Positions 36,150 through 45,413 of a stretch of 64,000 nucleotides of DNA are shown one piece after another. A program made the position numbers and the translations under genes. Position 1 is the stretch's first letter; each line of letters starts with the position of its first letter. Source of the stretch: Rubrivivax sp. (lineage in GTDB: Bacteria; Pseudomonadota; Gammaproteobacteria; Burkholderiales; Burkholderiaceae_C); assembly GCA_016707445.1 (NCBI GenBank), contig JADJHR010000002.1, positions 1 to 64,000 of the forward strand, in the 5' to 3' direction. The notes under the pieces are model-generated. The model saw only the letters and a list, made by a program, of their open reading frames with translations. It was not told the origin of the DNA and ran no database searches.

Positions 36150-38756
36150 TCAGGCTTCGGTCTTTTTCGCCGCAGTCTTTTTGGCGGCGGGTACCCGGGG
36201 CGCGCGCGGCTCGAACTCGAAGATCACCTTGCCTTCCTTCTTGTCGTAGGTCAGGAAGGCCTTGAACTTGCGCCTTGTCTTGTTCGACACGAAGTTCTCC
36301 AGCAGACTGGTCTTGCCGCTGGCCAGCAAGCGGCTCATCTCTTCGGGCGGCACCGATTGCTGCAGGATGATCTTGCCGCTCTTGAAGTCGCAGGTCAGGT
36401 GCGCACCCACGGCGTGCTCGCAGACATAGCTGCTGCCATGCTCGTACACGTGGCCCTTGCACTTGGGGCACGCGCCCAGGCTGCGCTGGTCAGTGAAGTC
36501 AACCGGCTCGCCGTCGCCTTCACCACCTTTGGCGTCGTCGCCGAAGTCGAACTCGAGCTTCCAGTTTGCGATCTCCTCGTCGAGCACCAGCTTGAGCTCG
36601 GCCGTGAACGGCCAGCCGGCCTTGCTGCGGAAGCCCTCCAGCGGCCCGATCTTGCGGTCGCGGATGAAGGCCTCGGCCTCGGCCGTTTCGAAGGCGCGGC
36701 CGGCCGGGATCTTGGTGATCGAGAAGCCGCAGCCTTCGTCATTGCCCGACGCACCGCTGCAGGCAAAGCGCCGGTAGTTCTCCTTGACCACGCCAGCGCA
36801 CTTGGGGCAGGGCGTGGTCAGCGTGGCGTAGTCGCCGGGGATGGTGTCGCGGTCATATTCCTTGGCCTTCTTGACGATGCGCTCGGCCATCTTGGCGATC
36901 TCGGCCATGAAGGTGTCTCGCTTCAGGCGGCCGTGCTCCATCTCGGCCAGCTGGTACTCCCAGTTGCCGGTCAGTTCAGGCTTGGTCAGGTCCTCGATCG
37001 CCAGGCCGCGCAGCAAGGTCATCAGCTGGAAGGCCTTGGCCGTGGGCACCAGCTCACGGCCGTCGCGGAACATGTATTTCTCCAGGATCAGGCCCTCGAT
37101 CACCTGTGCCCGCGTGGCCGGCGTGCCCAGGCCTTTCTCGGCCATGGCCTCGCGCAGTTCGTCGTCGTCGATCAGCTTGCCGGCACCTTCCATCGCGCTG
37201 AGCAGAGTCGCCTCGGTGTAGCGCGCCGGCGGCCGGGTCTGCAGCGCCTTCACGTCGGCGCTCTCGACGCGCACGTTCTCGCCTTGCTGCACGGGCACCA
37301 GGTTGGCGTCTTCGTCCTGCGCCTCCTTGCCGTAGACGGCCAGCCAGCCGGGGTTGACCAGCACCTTGCCGTTGGTCTGGAAATGGTGCGTCGCAGCGGG
37401 CAGCGCCACCTTGCTGATGCGCGTGGTGACCATGTATTCGGCCGGTGGGTAGAACACGGCCAGGAAGCGCTTGACCACCATGTCGTACAGCTTGGCCTCG
37501 ATTTCGCTCAGGCTGGTGGGTGCCTGCAGCGTCGGGATGATCGCAAAGTGGTCCGACACCTTGGCGTTGTCGAACACGCGCTTGCCGGGCCTGACATAGC
37601 CCTCGTCCAGCCCCTTGCGCGCATGCACGGCCAGTTCGCGCAGCGGCCCCGGCAGGTGACCACCAGACTTGCCGTCGCCGGCAATCATCTCGAAGGCGTT
37701 CTTCACCACCGGCAGGTAGTCTTCGGGCAGGTGGCGCGAATCGGTTCGCGGGTAGGTCAGCACCTTGTGCTTTTCGTACAGCGCCTGTGCGATCGACAGC
37801 GTGGTCTTGGCGCTGAAGCCGAAACGGCTGTTGGCCTCGCGCTGCAGTGTGGTCAGGTCGTACAGCGCCGGGCTGCTCTGGCTGCTGGGCTTGGCCTCTT
37901 CGGTGACGACCGCCGGCTGGCCCTGCACTGCGCCGCGAATGGTCTCGGCTTCGGCCGCACTCCAGAGTCGATCGGCACGTTGCTCGGCGTCGTCGGGGTT
38001 CTTCTTCCACTTCGGGTCGAACCATTTGCCCTCGTACTGGCCGGCCTGCGCGTCGAAGCCGGCGCGCAGTTCCCAGTAGTCGCGTGCCACGTGCTTGCGG
38101 ATCTTTTCCTCGCGTTCGACCACGATGCTCAGCGTGGGGGTCTGCACGCGCCCGACGGTCGTCAGGAAGAACCCACCGTCACGCGAGTTGAAGGCCGTCA
38201 TCGCTCGTGTGCCGTTGATGCCGACCAGCCAGTCGGCCTCGGAGCGGCTGCGCGCGGCGTCGGCCAGGCCCTGCATCTGCGCGTCGCTGCGCAGCTTTGC
38301 AAAGCCGTCGCGGATGGCCTGCGGTGTCATGCTCTGCAGCCACAGGCGCTGGATGGGCTTGGGGTTGGGCTTGTCGCCGAACGCAAACTGCACGATCAAC
38401 CGGAAGATCAGCTCGCCTTCGCGTCCGGCGTCGCAGGCGTTGATCAGGGCGCTGACGTCCTTGCGCTTGATCTGCTTGACCACGGCCGACAGGCGCGACT
38501 TGGCCTTGTCGATCGGCGCCAGGTCGAAATGCGGTGGCACCACGGGCAGGTGGGCAAAGCTCCACTTGCCGCGCTTGACGTCATAGGCTTCCGGGGCCTT
38601 GATCTCGACCAGGTGGCCAACCGCCGACGTGACCACGTACTGATCATTCTCGAAGTGGTCACTGCCCTTTTCGAACTTGCCGGAGACGGGCGTGAGCGCG
38701 CGCACGATGTCCTGCGCGACGCTGGGCTTCTCCGCGATGATGACTGTCTTTCCCAT
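36150..38756 (-). CDS. topB: DNA topoisomerase III
   Basis: Type IA topoisomerase, 868 residues. N-terminal Toprim MGKTVIIAEKPSVAQDI with the metal site CDAGREGELIFRL; catalytic Tyr in KVLTYPRTDSRHLPEDY; TTVGRVQTPTLSIVVER. The C-terminus is long for TopB and carries zinc-ribbon-like CPKC pairs (CPKCAGVV...CSGASGNDEGC and CPKCKGHVYEHGSSYVCE) and a lysine-rich end. Divergent from the SET gene. Confidence 0.96.
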   Translation of the reverse strand: MGKTVIIAEKPSVAQDIVRALTPVSGKFEKGSDHFENDQYVVTSAVGHLVEIKAPEAYDVKRGKWSFAHLPVVPPHFDLAPIDKAKSRLSAVVKQIKRKDVSALINACDAGREGELIFRLIVQFAFGDKPNPKPIQRLWLQSMTPQAIRDGFAKLRSDAQMQGLADAARSRSEADWLVGINGTRAMTAFNSRDGGFFLTTVGRVQTPTLSIVVEREEKIRKHVARDYWELRAGFDAQAGQYEGKWFDPKWKKNPDDAEQRADRLWSAAEAETIRGAVQGQPAVVTEEAKPSSQSSPALYDLTTLQREANSRFGFSAKTTLSIAQALYEKHKVLTYPRTDSRHLPEDYLPVVKNAFEMIAGDGKSGGHLPGPLRELAVHARKGLDEGYVRPGKRVFDNAKVSDHFAIIPTLQAPTSLSEIEAKLYDMVVKRFLAVFYPPAEYMVTTRISKVALPAATHHFQTNGKVLVNPGWLAVYGKEAQDEDANLVPVQQGENVRVESADVKALQTRPPARYTEATLLSAMEGAGKLIDDDELREAMAEKGLGTPATRAQVIEGLILEKYMFRDGRELVPTAKAFQLMTLLRGLAIEDLTKPELTGNWEYQLAEMEHGRLKRDTFMAEIAKMAERIVKKAKEYDRDTIPGDYATLTTPCPKCAGVVKENYRRFACSGASGNDEGCGFSITKIPAGRAFETAEAEAFIRDRKIGPLEGFRSKAGWPFTAELKLVLDEEIANWKLEFDFGDDAKGGEGDGEPVDFTDQRSLGACPKCKGHVYEHGSSYVCEHAVGAHLTCDFKSGKIILQQSVPPEEMSRLLASGKTSLLENFVSNKTRRKFKAFLTYDKKEGKVIFEFEPRAPRVPAAKKTAAKKTEA

Positions 38757-38874
38757 TGTCTCGATTCACTGTGAAGGCCGCACGCTGCGGCCGTGCCTAC
38801 AATTCGCTGCCCTCGCGCGCTCGCAGGTGCAGGTGCCTGCACACACCCGCACGCCCACTCGCACGCGCGCGCCC

Positions 38875-39393
38875 ATGATTTCAATGTACCGAATGAAGAA
38901 GTCTGCGCAAGCGTTCGTTGTCAACAAGCCCGCCGCCCGCAAGGACGGCCGCCGCATCCAGGTCCGACGTTCGGGTGTGCATGGCAAGGGTGTCTTTGCC
39001 CTGCGCCCGATGGCCGCCGGCGACACCATCATCGAATACACCGGCGAGATCATCAGCTGGCCCGAGGCCCTGCGCCGCCATCCGCATGACCCGAAGGACC
39101 CGAACCATACCTTCTATTTCCACATCGACGACCGCCATGTCATCGATGCCAAGGTGGGCGGCAATGCGTCGCGCTGGATCAACCATGCCTGCGAACCCAA
39201 CTGCCAGGCCGACGAAGACGGTGGCCGTGTGTACATCAAGGCCCTGGTCGACCTGTCGCCGGGCGAAGAGCTGTTCTACGACTACGGTCTAGTCATCGAC
39301 GAGCGCTACACGCCGACGCTGAAGAAGCAGTACGCATGCCGCTGCGGCAGCCCGGCCTGTCGCGGCACCATGCTGTCACCGAAACGACGCTGA
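38875..39393 (+). CDS. SET-domain protein-lysine methyltransferase-like
   Basis: About 172 residues, essentially one SET domain: RRSGVHGKGVFALRPMAAGDTIIEYTGEII, the pseudoknot motif WINHACEPNCQ, GEELFYDYGL and a post-SET cysteine cluster ending YACRCGSPACRGTM. These are the SAM-binding and active-site elements of eukaryotic-type lysine methyltransferases. Substrate in bacteria unknown. Starts at 38875, 38887 and 38896 (MKKSAQAF) are all possible; the last fits the family best. Upstream a CACGC-rich stretch precedes the start. One base before birA. Confidence 0.88.
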   Translation: MISMYRMKKSAQAFVVNKPAARKDGRRIQVRRSGVHGKGVFALRPMAAGDTIIEYTGEIISWPEALRRHPHDPKDPNHTFYFHIDDRHVIDAKVGGNASRWINHACEPNCQADEDGGRVYIKALVDLSPGEELFYDYGLVIDERYTPTLKKQYACRCGSPACRGTMLSPKRR

Positions 39394-39394
39394 A

Positions 39395-40222
39395 GTGGCC
39401 GGCACTTCGCTGGATTGGCATACCGAAACGCTGCAGCGCGACCTGCAGACCGTGCTGCCCGGCGTCCTGGTGCAGGCCCTGGCCGAGGTCGATTCCACCA
39501 ACACGCAATTGCTCGCCCGGCTGCGGGCAGACCCGACGCAGCCGCAGCTGCTGGTGGCCGAGTCGCAGTCCCAGGGTCGCGGGCGCAATGGTCGCAGCTG
39601 GCAGTCGGCGCCGGCAGCGTCGCTGACCTTCTCGCTCGGTCTGCCCTTGGCCCCGGTCGACTGGTCGGGCCTGTCGCTGGCGGTGGGCGTGGCCCTGGCC
39701 GACACCATCGAGCCGCTGGGCCCCGGGCAACGGCCGCGCCTGCAGATCAAGTGGCCCAACGACCTGTGGCTGCGTGATGCCCCGGGCCGATGGCGCAAGC
39801 TGGGCGGCATCCTGATCGAGACGGTGTCTGCGGCGGGGCAGCGCGCCTGCGTCGTCGGCGTCGGGCTGAACCTGATGCCGCGCGATGACCTGCACGGCCT
39901 GGGCAGCGGCCACGCCGGCGTGCACGAGCTGACCCCCGAACTGGAAGCTCCTGCGCTGCTGGCGCGCGTGGCTGCGCCGCTGGCGAAGGCGCTGCGACGC
40001 TTCGAGCGTGATGGGCTGGCACCCTTTGCCGACGGTTTTGCGCGGCGTGATCTGCTGCAGGGCCTGCTGGTCAGCACCACGCTGGCCGCGGTGCCCGAGG
40101 GCACGGCCGAAGGCATCGACGCCCAGGGTGCGCTGCGAGTTCGCCAGGGCACGCAGCAGTTGTCGGTCAGCAGCGGCGAGGTCAGCGTGCGGCCGCTGGC
40201 CGAGGCGCCCTTGGGGGTCTGA
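39395..40222 (+). CDS. birA: biotin-[acetyl-CoA-carboxylase] ligase, class I (no DNA-binding domain)
   Basis: Attaches biotin to BCCP. 275 residues: STNTQLLARL, the biotinyl-AMP loop GRGRNGRSWQS, IKWPNDLWL and the lysine in KLGGILIET, plus a small C-terminal SH3-like domain. The N-terminal helix-turn-helix of E. coli BirA is absent, so it is an enzyme only and not a bio-operon repressor. GTG start at 39395, one base after the SET stop. Confidence 0.94.
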   Translation: MAGTSLDWHTETLQRDLQTVLPGVLVQALAEVDSTNTQLLARLRADPTQPQLLVAESQSQGRGRNGRSWQSAPAASLTFSLGLPLAPVDWSGLSLAVGVALADTIEPLGPGQRPRLQIKWPNDLWLRDAPGRWRKLGGILIETVSAAGQRACVVGVGLNLMPRDDLHGLGSGHAGVHELTPELEAPALLARVAAPLAKALRRFERDGLAPFADGFARRDLLQGLLVSTTLAAVPEGTAEGIDAQGALRVRQGTQQLSVSSGEVSVRPLAEAPLGV

Positions 40223-40911
40223 TGCTGCGCCTGCTGCTCATGCTGCTGTTGCTGGCCAATGCGGGCTTTTACGCCTGGACCCAGGACTGGCTGGCGCCGC
40301 TGCTGCCGGCCCTGGCCGAACAGCGCGAACCCGAACGGCTGGCGGCCCAGGTGCGGCCCGAGTTGATCAGCGTGCTCAGCGCCAAAGCCGCCAGCGCCGC
40401 CGTGGCGGCTGCCGTCAACGAACCCGATCCCCTGATCTGCCTGGAGGCCGGCCCCTTCAGTGAAGCGGCCGTGGTCGCCGCCGAATCGGCGCTGGCGGGC
40501 AACAGCGTGCCCGACGGCGCGGTGCTGCGCGAGCCGCGCTGGCAGACCTTCACCTGGGGCGTTGTGATGGGGCGTTTTGCCGATCGCGAGACCCTGCGCA
40601 GCAAGGCTGACGAACTGAAGAAGCTGGGCATCCGCTACGACGAGCTGACGCTGCCGCCATCGCTGGTGCCTGGCCTGCGCCTGGGCAACTTCAGCGACCG
40701 CTACGGTGCTGAAACGGCGTTGAACAGCCTGACCCGTAAGGGTGTTCGCAGCGCCCGTGTCGTGCCGCTGCCGACCGGCACGGCGCAATGGTGGCTGCGC
40801 GTGGCGCGTGCCGACGCCGAAATGCAGACGCGCCTGAAGAGCCTGCCGCCCGAGCGCCTGGGCTCCGGCTTCAGGCCCTGCGCCGTGGTCAAGGGCGCCG
40901 TGGCCGGCTGA
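40222..40911 (+). CDS. SPOR-domain membrane protein
   Basis: 229 residues with an N-terminal membrane anchor (RLLLMLLLLANAGFYAWTQDWL) and a C-terminal SPOR-type peptidoglycan-binding domain (WGVVMGRFADRETLRSKADELKKLGIRYDEL, then a second half around LGNFSDRYGAETALNSLTRKGVRSARVVPL). Its ATG overlaps the birA stop. Likely periplasmic and septal; partner unknown. Confidence 0.82.
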   Translation: MLRLLLMLLLLANAGFYAWTQDWLAPLLPALAEQREPERLAAQVRPELISVLSAKAASAAVAAAVNEPDPLICLEAGPFSEAAVVAAESALAGNSVPDGAVLREPRWQTFTWGVVMGRFADRETLRSKADELKKLGIRYDELTLPPSLVPGLRLGNFSDRYGAETALNSLTRKGVRSARVVPLPTGTAQWWLRVARADAEMQTRLKSLPPERLGSGFRPCAVVKGAVAG

Positions 40912-40932
40912 TCAGACGTGGCAAGGCCGCGC

Positions 40933-41703
40933 TCAAGCGGCCTGCGACCCTCGATGCGCCCATCCGGTGGTGCGCTTCTCGATCCAGCTGAACAGCTCGT
41001 ACATCACCATCGCCATCGCGCCGATGGTCACCAGTCCGGCAAAGGCCAGCGGCATGCGCTGCTGGCTGCCGGCGGTCTGCATCAGGTAGCCGATGCCCGA
41101 GTCGCCGGCCGTCATCTCGGCCAGCACGGTGCCGACGAAGGCCAGCGTGATGGCGATCTTCAGGCTGCCGTAGAAGTACGGCATCGAGCGCGGCAACCCC
41201 ACCTTGACCAGCACGTCCCAGCGTCGGGCGCCCAGCACGCGCAGCACGTCTTCCAGCTCGGGCTCGAGCGTGGCCAGGCCGGTGGCGATGTTGACCGTGA
41301 TCGGGAAGAACGAGATCAGGAACGCGGTCAGCACACCCGGCCCCAGGCCGATGCCGAACCACACCACCAGGATCGGCACCACCGCGGCCTTGGGCACCGC
41401 GTTGAAGGCCACCATCAACGGGTACAGCGCGGTGTAGGCCAGGCGCGAACTGCCGATCAGGAAGCCCAGCAGCACGCCGACCAGGATGCTGAGCGCAAAG
41501 CCCAGCATCGTGACCCAGAAAGTCTTCCACGCGGCCTCGAACAGTGCGGCCTTGAATTCGACGAACTGCAGCGTGATCGCCCACGGACTGGGAAAGATGT
41601 ATTCGGGGATCGAAAACAGCATCACCACCAGCTGCCACAGCAACAGCGCCGCGGCCAGCACGATCAGCGGCGACCAGCGTTCGAGCTTGCGCGAGATCTT
41701 CAT
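40933..41703 (-). CDS. ABC transporter permease, NitT/TauT type
   Basis: 256 residues with about six membrane helices and the EAA-like loop LRVLGARRWDVLVKVGLPRSMPYFYGSL. Sequence style matches SsuC/TauC/ThiX-type permeases. It is the last gene of the SBP-ATPase-permease run; start overlaps the ATPase stop by four bases. Confidence 0.9.
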   Translation of the reverse strand: MKISRKLERWSPLIVLAAALLLWQLVVMLFSIPEYIFPSPWAITLQFVEFKAALFEAAWKTFWVTMLGFALSILVGVLLGFLIGSSRLAYTALYPLMVAFNAVPKAAVVPILVVWFGIGLGPGVLTAFLISFFPITVNIATGLATLEPELEDVLRVLGARRWDVLVKVGLPRSMPYFYGSLKIAITLAFVGTVLAEMTAGDSGIGYLMQTAGSQQRMPLAFAGLVTIGAMAMVMYELFSWIEKRTTGWAHRGSQAA

Positions 41704-42524
41704 GTCGGCAGCACCACGCCGCTGGTGTCGGCAGGCTTGCGGAACGCCCCGATGTGCCCGCGCAGCTCGTGCACGATGTCGGTGAAGACGCTGGTGTAGG
41801 TGATCTCCAGGTCGCGCGGGCGCGGCAGTTCGATCTCGCGCTTGACGACGAAGCGCCCGGGGCTGCGGCTCATGCAGTACACGGTGTCGGCCAGGAACAC
41901 GCTTTCACGCAGGTCGTGCGTGACCAGGATGACGTTGAACTTCTGTGCCGCATGCAGGTCGCGCAAGGTGCACCACAGTTCCTCGCGCGTGAACGCGTCC
42001 AGCGCGCCGAAGGGCTCGTCGAGCAACAGCATCTGCGGCTCGTGGATCAAGGCCCGGCAGATGCTGGCGCGCTGCTGCATGCCGCCCGACAGCTGCCAGG
42101 GGAACTTGTCCTCGTAGCCGGCCAGACCCACGCTCTGCAGCAGCTGGCGCGCGCGGTTTTCGTATTCGCGCCGCTTGGACTTGAAGTTGGAGCGGTAGGG
42201 CTCGACGATCTCCAGCGGCAGCAGCACGTTGTCGACCGTGCTGCGCCAGGGCAGCAGGCTGGGCGCCTGGAAGGCCATGCCGCTGATCTTCAGCGGGCCG
42301 GTCACCGGCTGGCCGCCGATGGTGATGCTGCCCTTGCTGGGCATCTTCAGGCCGGTGGTCAGCTTCATGAAGGTCGACTTGCCGCAGCCCGAGGGGCCGA
42401 CGATGGCGATGAAAGCGCCGCGGTCCACCTGCAGCGAGATGTCCTCGACCGCAAAGTGGCCCTGCGCCAGCAATTCGTCGTTGTAGGCCAGCCAGACGTT
42501 GCGGAAGTCGACGAACGGCGCCAT
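41700..42524 (-). CDS. ABC transporter ATPase, NitT/TauT type
   Basis: 274 residues: Walker A GPSGCGKSTF, signature LSGGMQQRASI, Walker B MLLLDEPFGALD and the H-loop THDLRESVFLAD. The D-loop and Q-loop spacing are those of SsuB/TauB. I use ATG at 42524 (MAPFVDFRNVWLAY). Two bases separate it from the binding-protein stop. Confidence 0.93.
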   Translation of the reverse strand: MAPFVDFRNVWLAYNDELLAQGHFAVEDISLQVDRGAFIAIVGPSGCGKSTFMKLTTGLKMPSKGSITIGGQPVTGPLKISGMAFQAPSLLPWRSTVDNVLLPLEIVEPYRSNFKSKRREYENRARQLLQSVGLAGYEDKFPWQLSGGMQQRASICRALIHEPQMLLLDEPFGALDAFTREELWCTLRDLHAAQKFNVILVTHDLRESVFLADTVYCMSRSPGRFVVKREIELPRPRDLEITYTSVFTDIVHELRGHIGAFRKPADTSGVVLPT

Positions 42525-42526
42525 GC

Positions 42527-43579
42527 CTACCTTTTCACCGGCGGCAGCACGTTCAGCTCGGCCTTGCTGGGCAGGAAGGCGTCGGTCCACAAGGTGCTGG
42601 CATCGACGCGCGTCTTGGTGTTGAAGGCGTCGGACACCTGCGACGCCATCAGCGCCAGGCGCGCCGGGTTGACCACGCCGAAACCTTCGGCACGTGCATC
42701 GGGGCTGGCCACCACGGCGTCGATGGACAGACGCAGGCGGCGCTTTTCCAGCTCGACGTTGATGATGCCGTCACGCGCCTTCACGTAGTCGATCGTCGGG
42801 TCGGGGTTGGCCATCACCTCCTTGATGCCCTTGCTGAAGGCCGACAGGAAGGCCTTCACCGCCTGCGGGTTCTCCTTGATCAGCTTGGGGCTGGCGATGA
42901 TCACGTTGCCGTAGAGCTTGACGCCATGGGCCGGGAAGGGCAGCACGACGATGTCCTCGGTCTTGACGCCACGCGCCTCGAGGTTGAGCAGCGACGTGAA
43001 CGAGAAACCGGTGATGGCGTCGACGTCGCCCCGGGCCAGCATGGTCTCGCGCAGCGGCGGGTCCATGCTGACCCAGCTCACGTTCGAGATTCCGTTGGCC
43101 TTGGCAAAGATCGGGAATGCGCGGCGGCCGGCGTCGAAACCGGGTGCCCCCAGCTTCTTGCCGCTCAGGTCGGCGGGCTTGGTGATGCCGCTTTTCTTCA
43201 GTGCCAGCACTGCGGCCGGCGTGTTGTTGTAGACCATCATCACCGCCACCGGCTTGTTCGGCGCATCGGCGTTGTTGGCGTGGAACTCCATCAGCGCCGC
43301 CAGGTCGGCAAACCCCATGTCGTAGCTGCCGCTGGCCACGCGCGTGACCGTGCCGCCCGACCCGTTGCCGGCGTCGATGCGCACGTCCAGGCCGGCGGCC
43401 TTGTAGTAGCCCTTGGCTTGCGACGCCAGGAACAGCGCGGCCGGGCCTTCGAAGCGCCAGTCGAGCTGGAACTTGATCGGGGTCTGCGCCAGGGCCAGCG
43501 AAGGCGCGGCCAGCAGCGCCGCTGCGCCCGCCAGCAGCCTGCGCTTCACGGGATCGAGCAGGGAAGGATGAGTGGTCAT
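42527..43579 (-). CDS. periplasmic substrate-binding protein (NMT1/THI5-like)
   Basis: 350 residues: twin-arginine-free signal peptide (RRLLAGAAALLAAPSLALAQT), then IKFQLDWRFEGPAALFLASQAKGYYKAAGLDV, the THI5/NMT1 pattern, and NGSGGTVTRVASGSYDMGFADLAALMEF. The ligand (sulfonate, taurine, nitrate, or a pyrimidine such as HMP) cannot be told from sequence alone. ATG at 43579 chosen; a longer frame to 43633 lacks support. Divergent from the acyl-CoA ligase. Confidence 0.88.
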   Translation of the reverse strand: MTTHPSLLDPVKRRLLAGAAALLAAPSLALAQTPIKFQLDWRFEGPAALFLASQAKGYYKAAGLDVRIDAGNGSGGTVTRVASGSYDMGFADLAALMEFHANNADAPNKPVAVMMVYNNTPAAVLALKKSGITKPADLSGKKLGAPGFDAGRRAFPIFAKANGISNVSWVSMDPPLRETMLARGDVDAITGFSFTSLLNLEARGVKTEDIVVLPFPAHGVKLYGNVIIASPKLIKENPQAVKAFLSAFSKGIKEVMANPDPTIDYVKARDGIINVELEKRRLRLSIDAVVASPDARAEGFGVVNPARLALMASQVSDAFNTKTRVDASTLWTDAFLPSKAELNVLPPVKR

Positions 43580-43627
43580 GGGGAGTCTCCGGATGGGTGA
43601 GTTGCAGGAAGGGGGTTGTCGCGGATT

Positions 43628-43666
43628 GTGCAAGTTCCCTGCACGGCGTCATCCCGGGACTTGCAC
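43628..43666. promoter_or_regulatory. inverted repeat in the divergent ABC/acyl-CoA ligase promoter
   Basis: GTGCAAGTTCCC (43628-43639) and GGGACTTGCAC (43656-43666) are reverse complements with one bulged base, spaced by 16 bases. It lies between two divergent genes, about 49 bp upstream of the binding-protein start. It could be a TetR- or LysR-type operator or an RNA hairpin; no regulator gene is adjacent. Confidence 0.45.
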
Positions 43667-43777
43667 CACGATGAGGTGCCGCGTGCGAAGCCGGCGCCGA
43701 CCCAGGGGGCTTGCAGCAAAATAGGTCAAAGGCCGCTGCGCCGTGGTGGCATTCGAACGACCCCGAAGGAGACCGAC

Positions 43778-45411
43778 ATGCTTGGCCAGATGATGCAGCA
43801 ACCGCTGCTGATCTCTTCCCTGATCGTCCATGCCGAGAGGCACCATCCCGAGCGCGAGATCGTCTCCCGACGGGTCGAGGGCGACCTGCACCGCACGACC
43901 TACAAGGCACTGGCCGCACGTTCGCGTCGCATGGCCAATGCACTGGCGGGTTTCGGGCTGCAGATGTCCGACCGGGTTGCCACACTGGCCTGGAACGGCT
44001 ACCGCCACATGGAGTTGTACTACGCGGTCTCGGGATCGGGCTTGGTGCTGCACACCATCAACCCGCGGCTGCACCCCGACCAGATCGTCTACATCGCCGA
44101 CCACGCCGAGGACCGCGTGCTGTTCTTCGACCTCACCTTCCTGCCGCTGATCGCCGCCGTGGCCGGCCGCTGCAAGACGGTCAAGCGCTTCGTCGCGATG
44201 TGTGACCGTGCGGCGCTGCCGGCCGATGCTCTGACCAAGGTGCCCGGCCTGCTGTGCTACGAGGACCTGATCGAGGCCCATGGCGACGACTACGCCTGGC
44301 CCGAGTTCGACGAGAACATGGCCAGTTCGCTGTGCTACACCTCGGGCACCACAGGCAACCCCAAGGGCGTGCTGTACAGCCACCGCTCGACCTTGCTGCA
44401 CACCTTTGCCGCGGCCTTGCCCGATGCGCTGAACTGCTCGGCCAGCGACGCGATCCTGCCGGTAGTGCCGATGTTCCACGTCAATGCCTGGGGCCTGCCC
44501 TACGCGGCGTGCATGACCGGTGCCAAGCTGGTCTTTCCGGGGCCTGCGCTGGACGGCAAGTCGCTCTACGAACTGTTCGAGAGCGAGAAGGTCACGGTAT
44601 CGGCGGGCGTGCCGACCGTCTGGCAGGGCCTGCTCGGCCATGTGCAGGCCCATGGCCTGAAGTTCAGCACCATGAAACGCACCGTGATCGGTGGATCCGC
44701 CTGCCCGCCGGCGATGCTGCGCACCTTCGGTGACGAGTTCGGCGTGCACGTGCTGCACGCCTGGGGCATGACCGAGATGAGCCCGCTGGGCACCGTCTGC
44801 GCGTTCAAGCCGGGGCATCTGGCGCAAACGCAGGAGCAGCGGTATGCGGTGATGGCCAAGCGGGCCGCGCGGTGTTCGGTGTCGACATGAAGGTCGTCGA
44901 CGAGAGCCGAAAGGCGCTGCCGTTCGGCGCTGAAGCCACGGGCGACCTGCTGGTGCGCGGGCCCTGGATCGTGTCGAACTACTTCAAGGGCGAGGGCGGT
45001 GACCCGCTGGAGGACGGCTGGTTCCCCACCGGTGATGTGGCGCGCATCGACGCCGAGGGCTACATGCAGATCACCGATCGCAGCAAGGACGTGATCAAGT
45101 CGGGCGGTGAATGGATCGGCTCGATTGACCTCGAGAACATCGCGATGGCGCACCCTGCGGTGGCGATGGCCGCCTGCATTGCCGCTCCGCACCCGAAGTG
45201 GGACGAAAGGCCGCTGCTGGTGGTGATGAAGAAGCCCGGCGCCGCGGTCACGCGCGACGAGCTGCTGGCCTTCTTCGACGGCAAGATTGCCAAGTGGTGG
45301 ACACCCGACGATGTGGTCTTCGTCGACGCCATTCCCTTGGGTGCCACCGGCAAGATGCAGAAGAACAAGCTGCGCGAGCAGTTCAAGGACCATCAACTGC
45401 CGACGGCCTGA
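43778..45411 (+). CDS. long-chain acyl-CoA ligase (AMP-forming), one frameshift
   Basis: Activates fatty or aryl acids to acyl-CoA via acyl-AMP. The first frame (to about 44861) has the P-loop YTSGTTGNPKG and the adenylation motif HAWGMTEMSPLG; the second frame has GDLLVRGPW, FPTGDVARIDAEGYMQITDRSKDVIKSGGEW and the C-terminal lysine motif ATGKMQKNKL. One base is missing near 44861 (AAGCGGG should probably be AAGCAGGG); 1,634 nt plus one gives 544 codons, normal for the family. GAAGGAGA precedes ATG at 43778. Confidence 0.88.
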
Positions 45412-45413
45412 AC

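Noticed and set aside
36117..38774. 885-codon open frame opposite topB
   Set aside because: Fully antisense to the well-supported topB; no motif and low-complexity composition.
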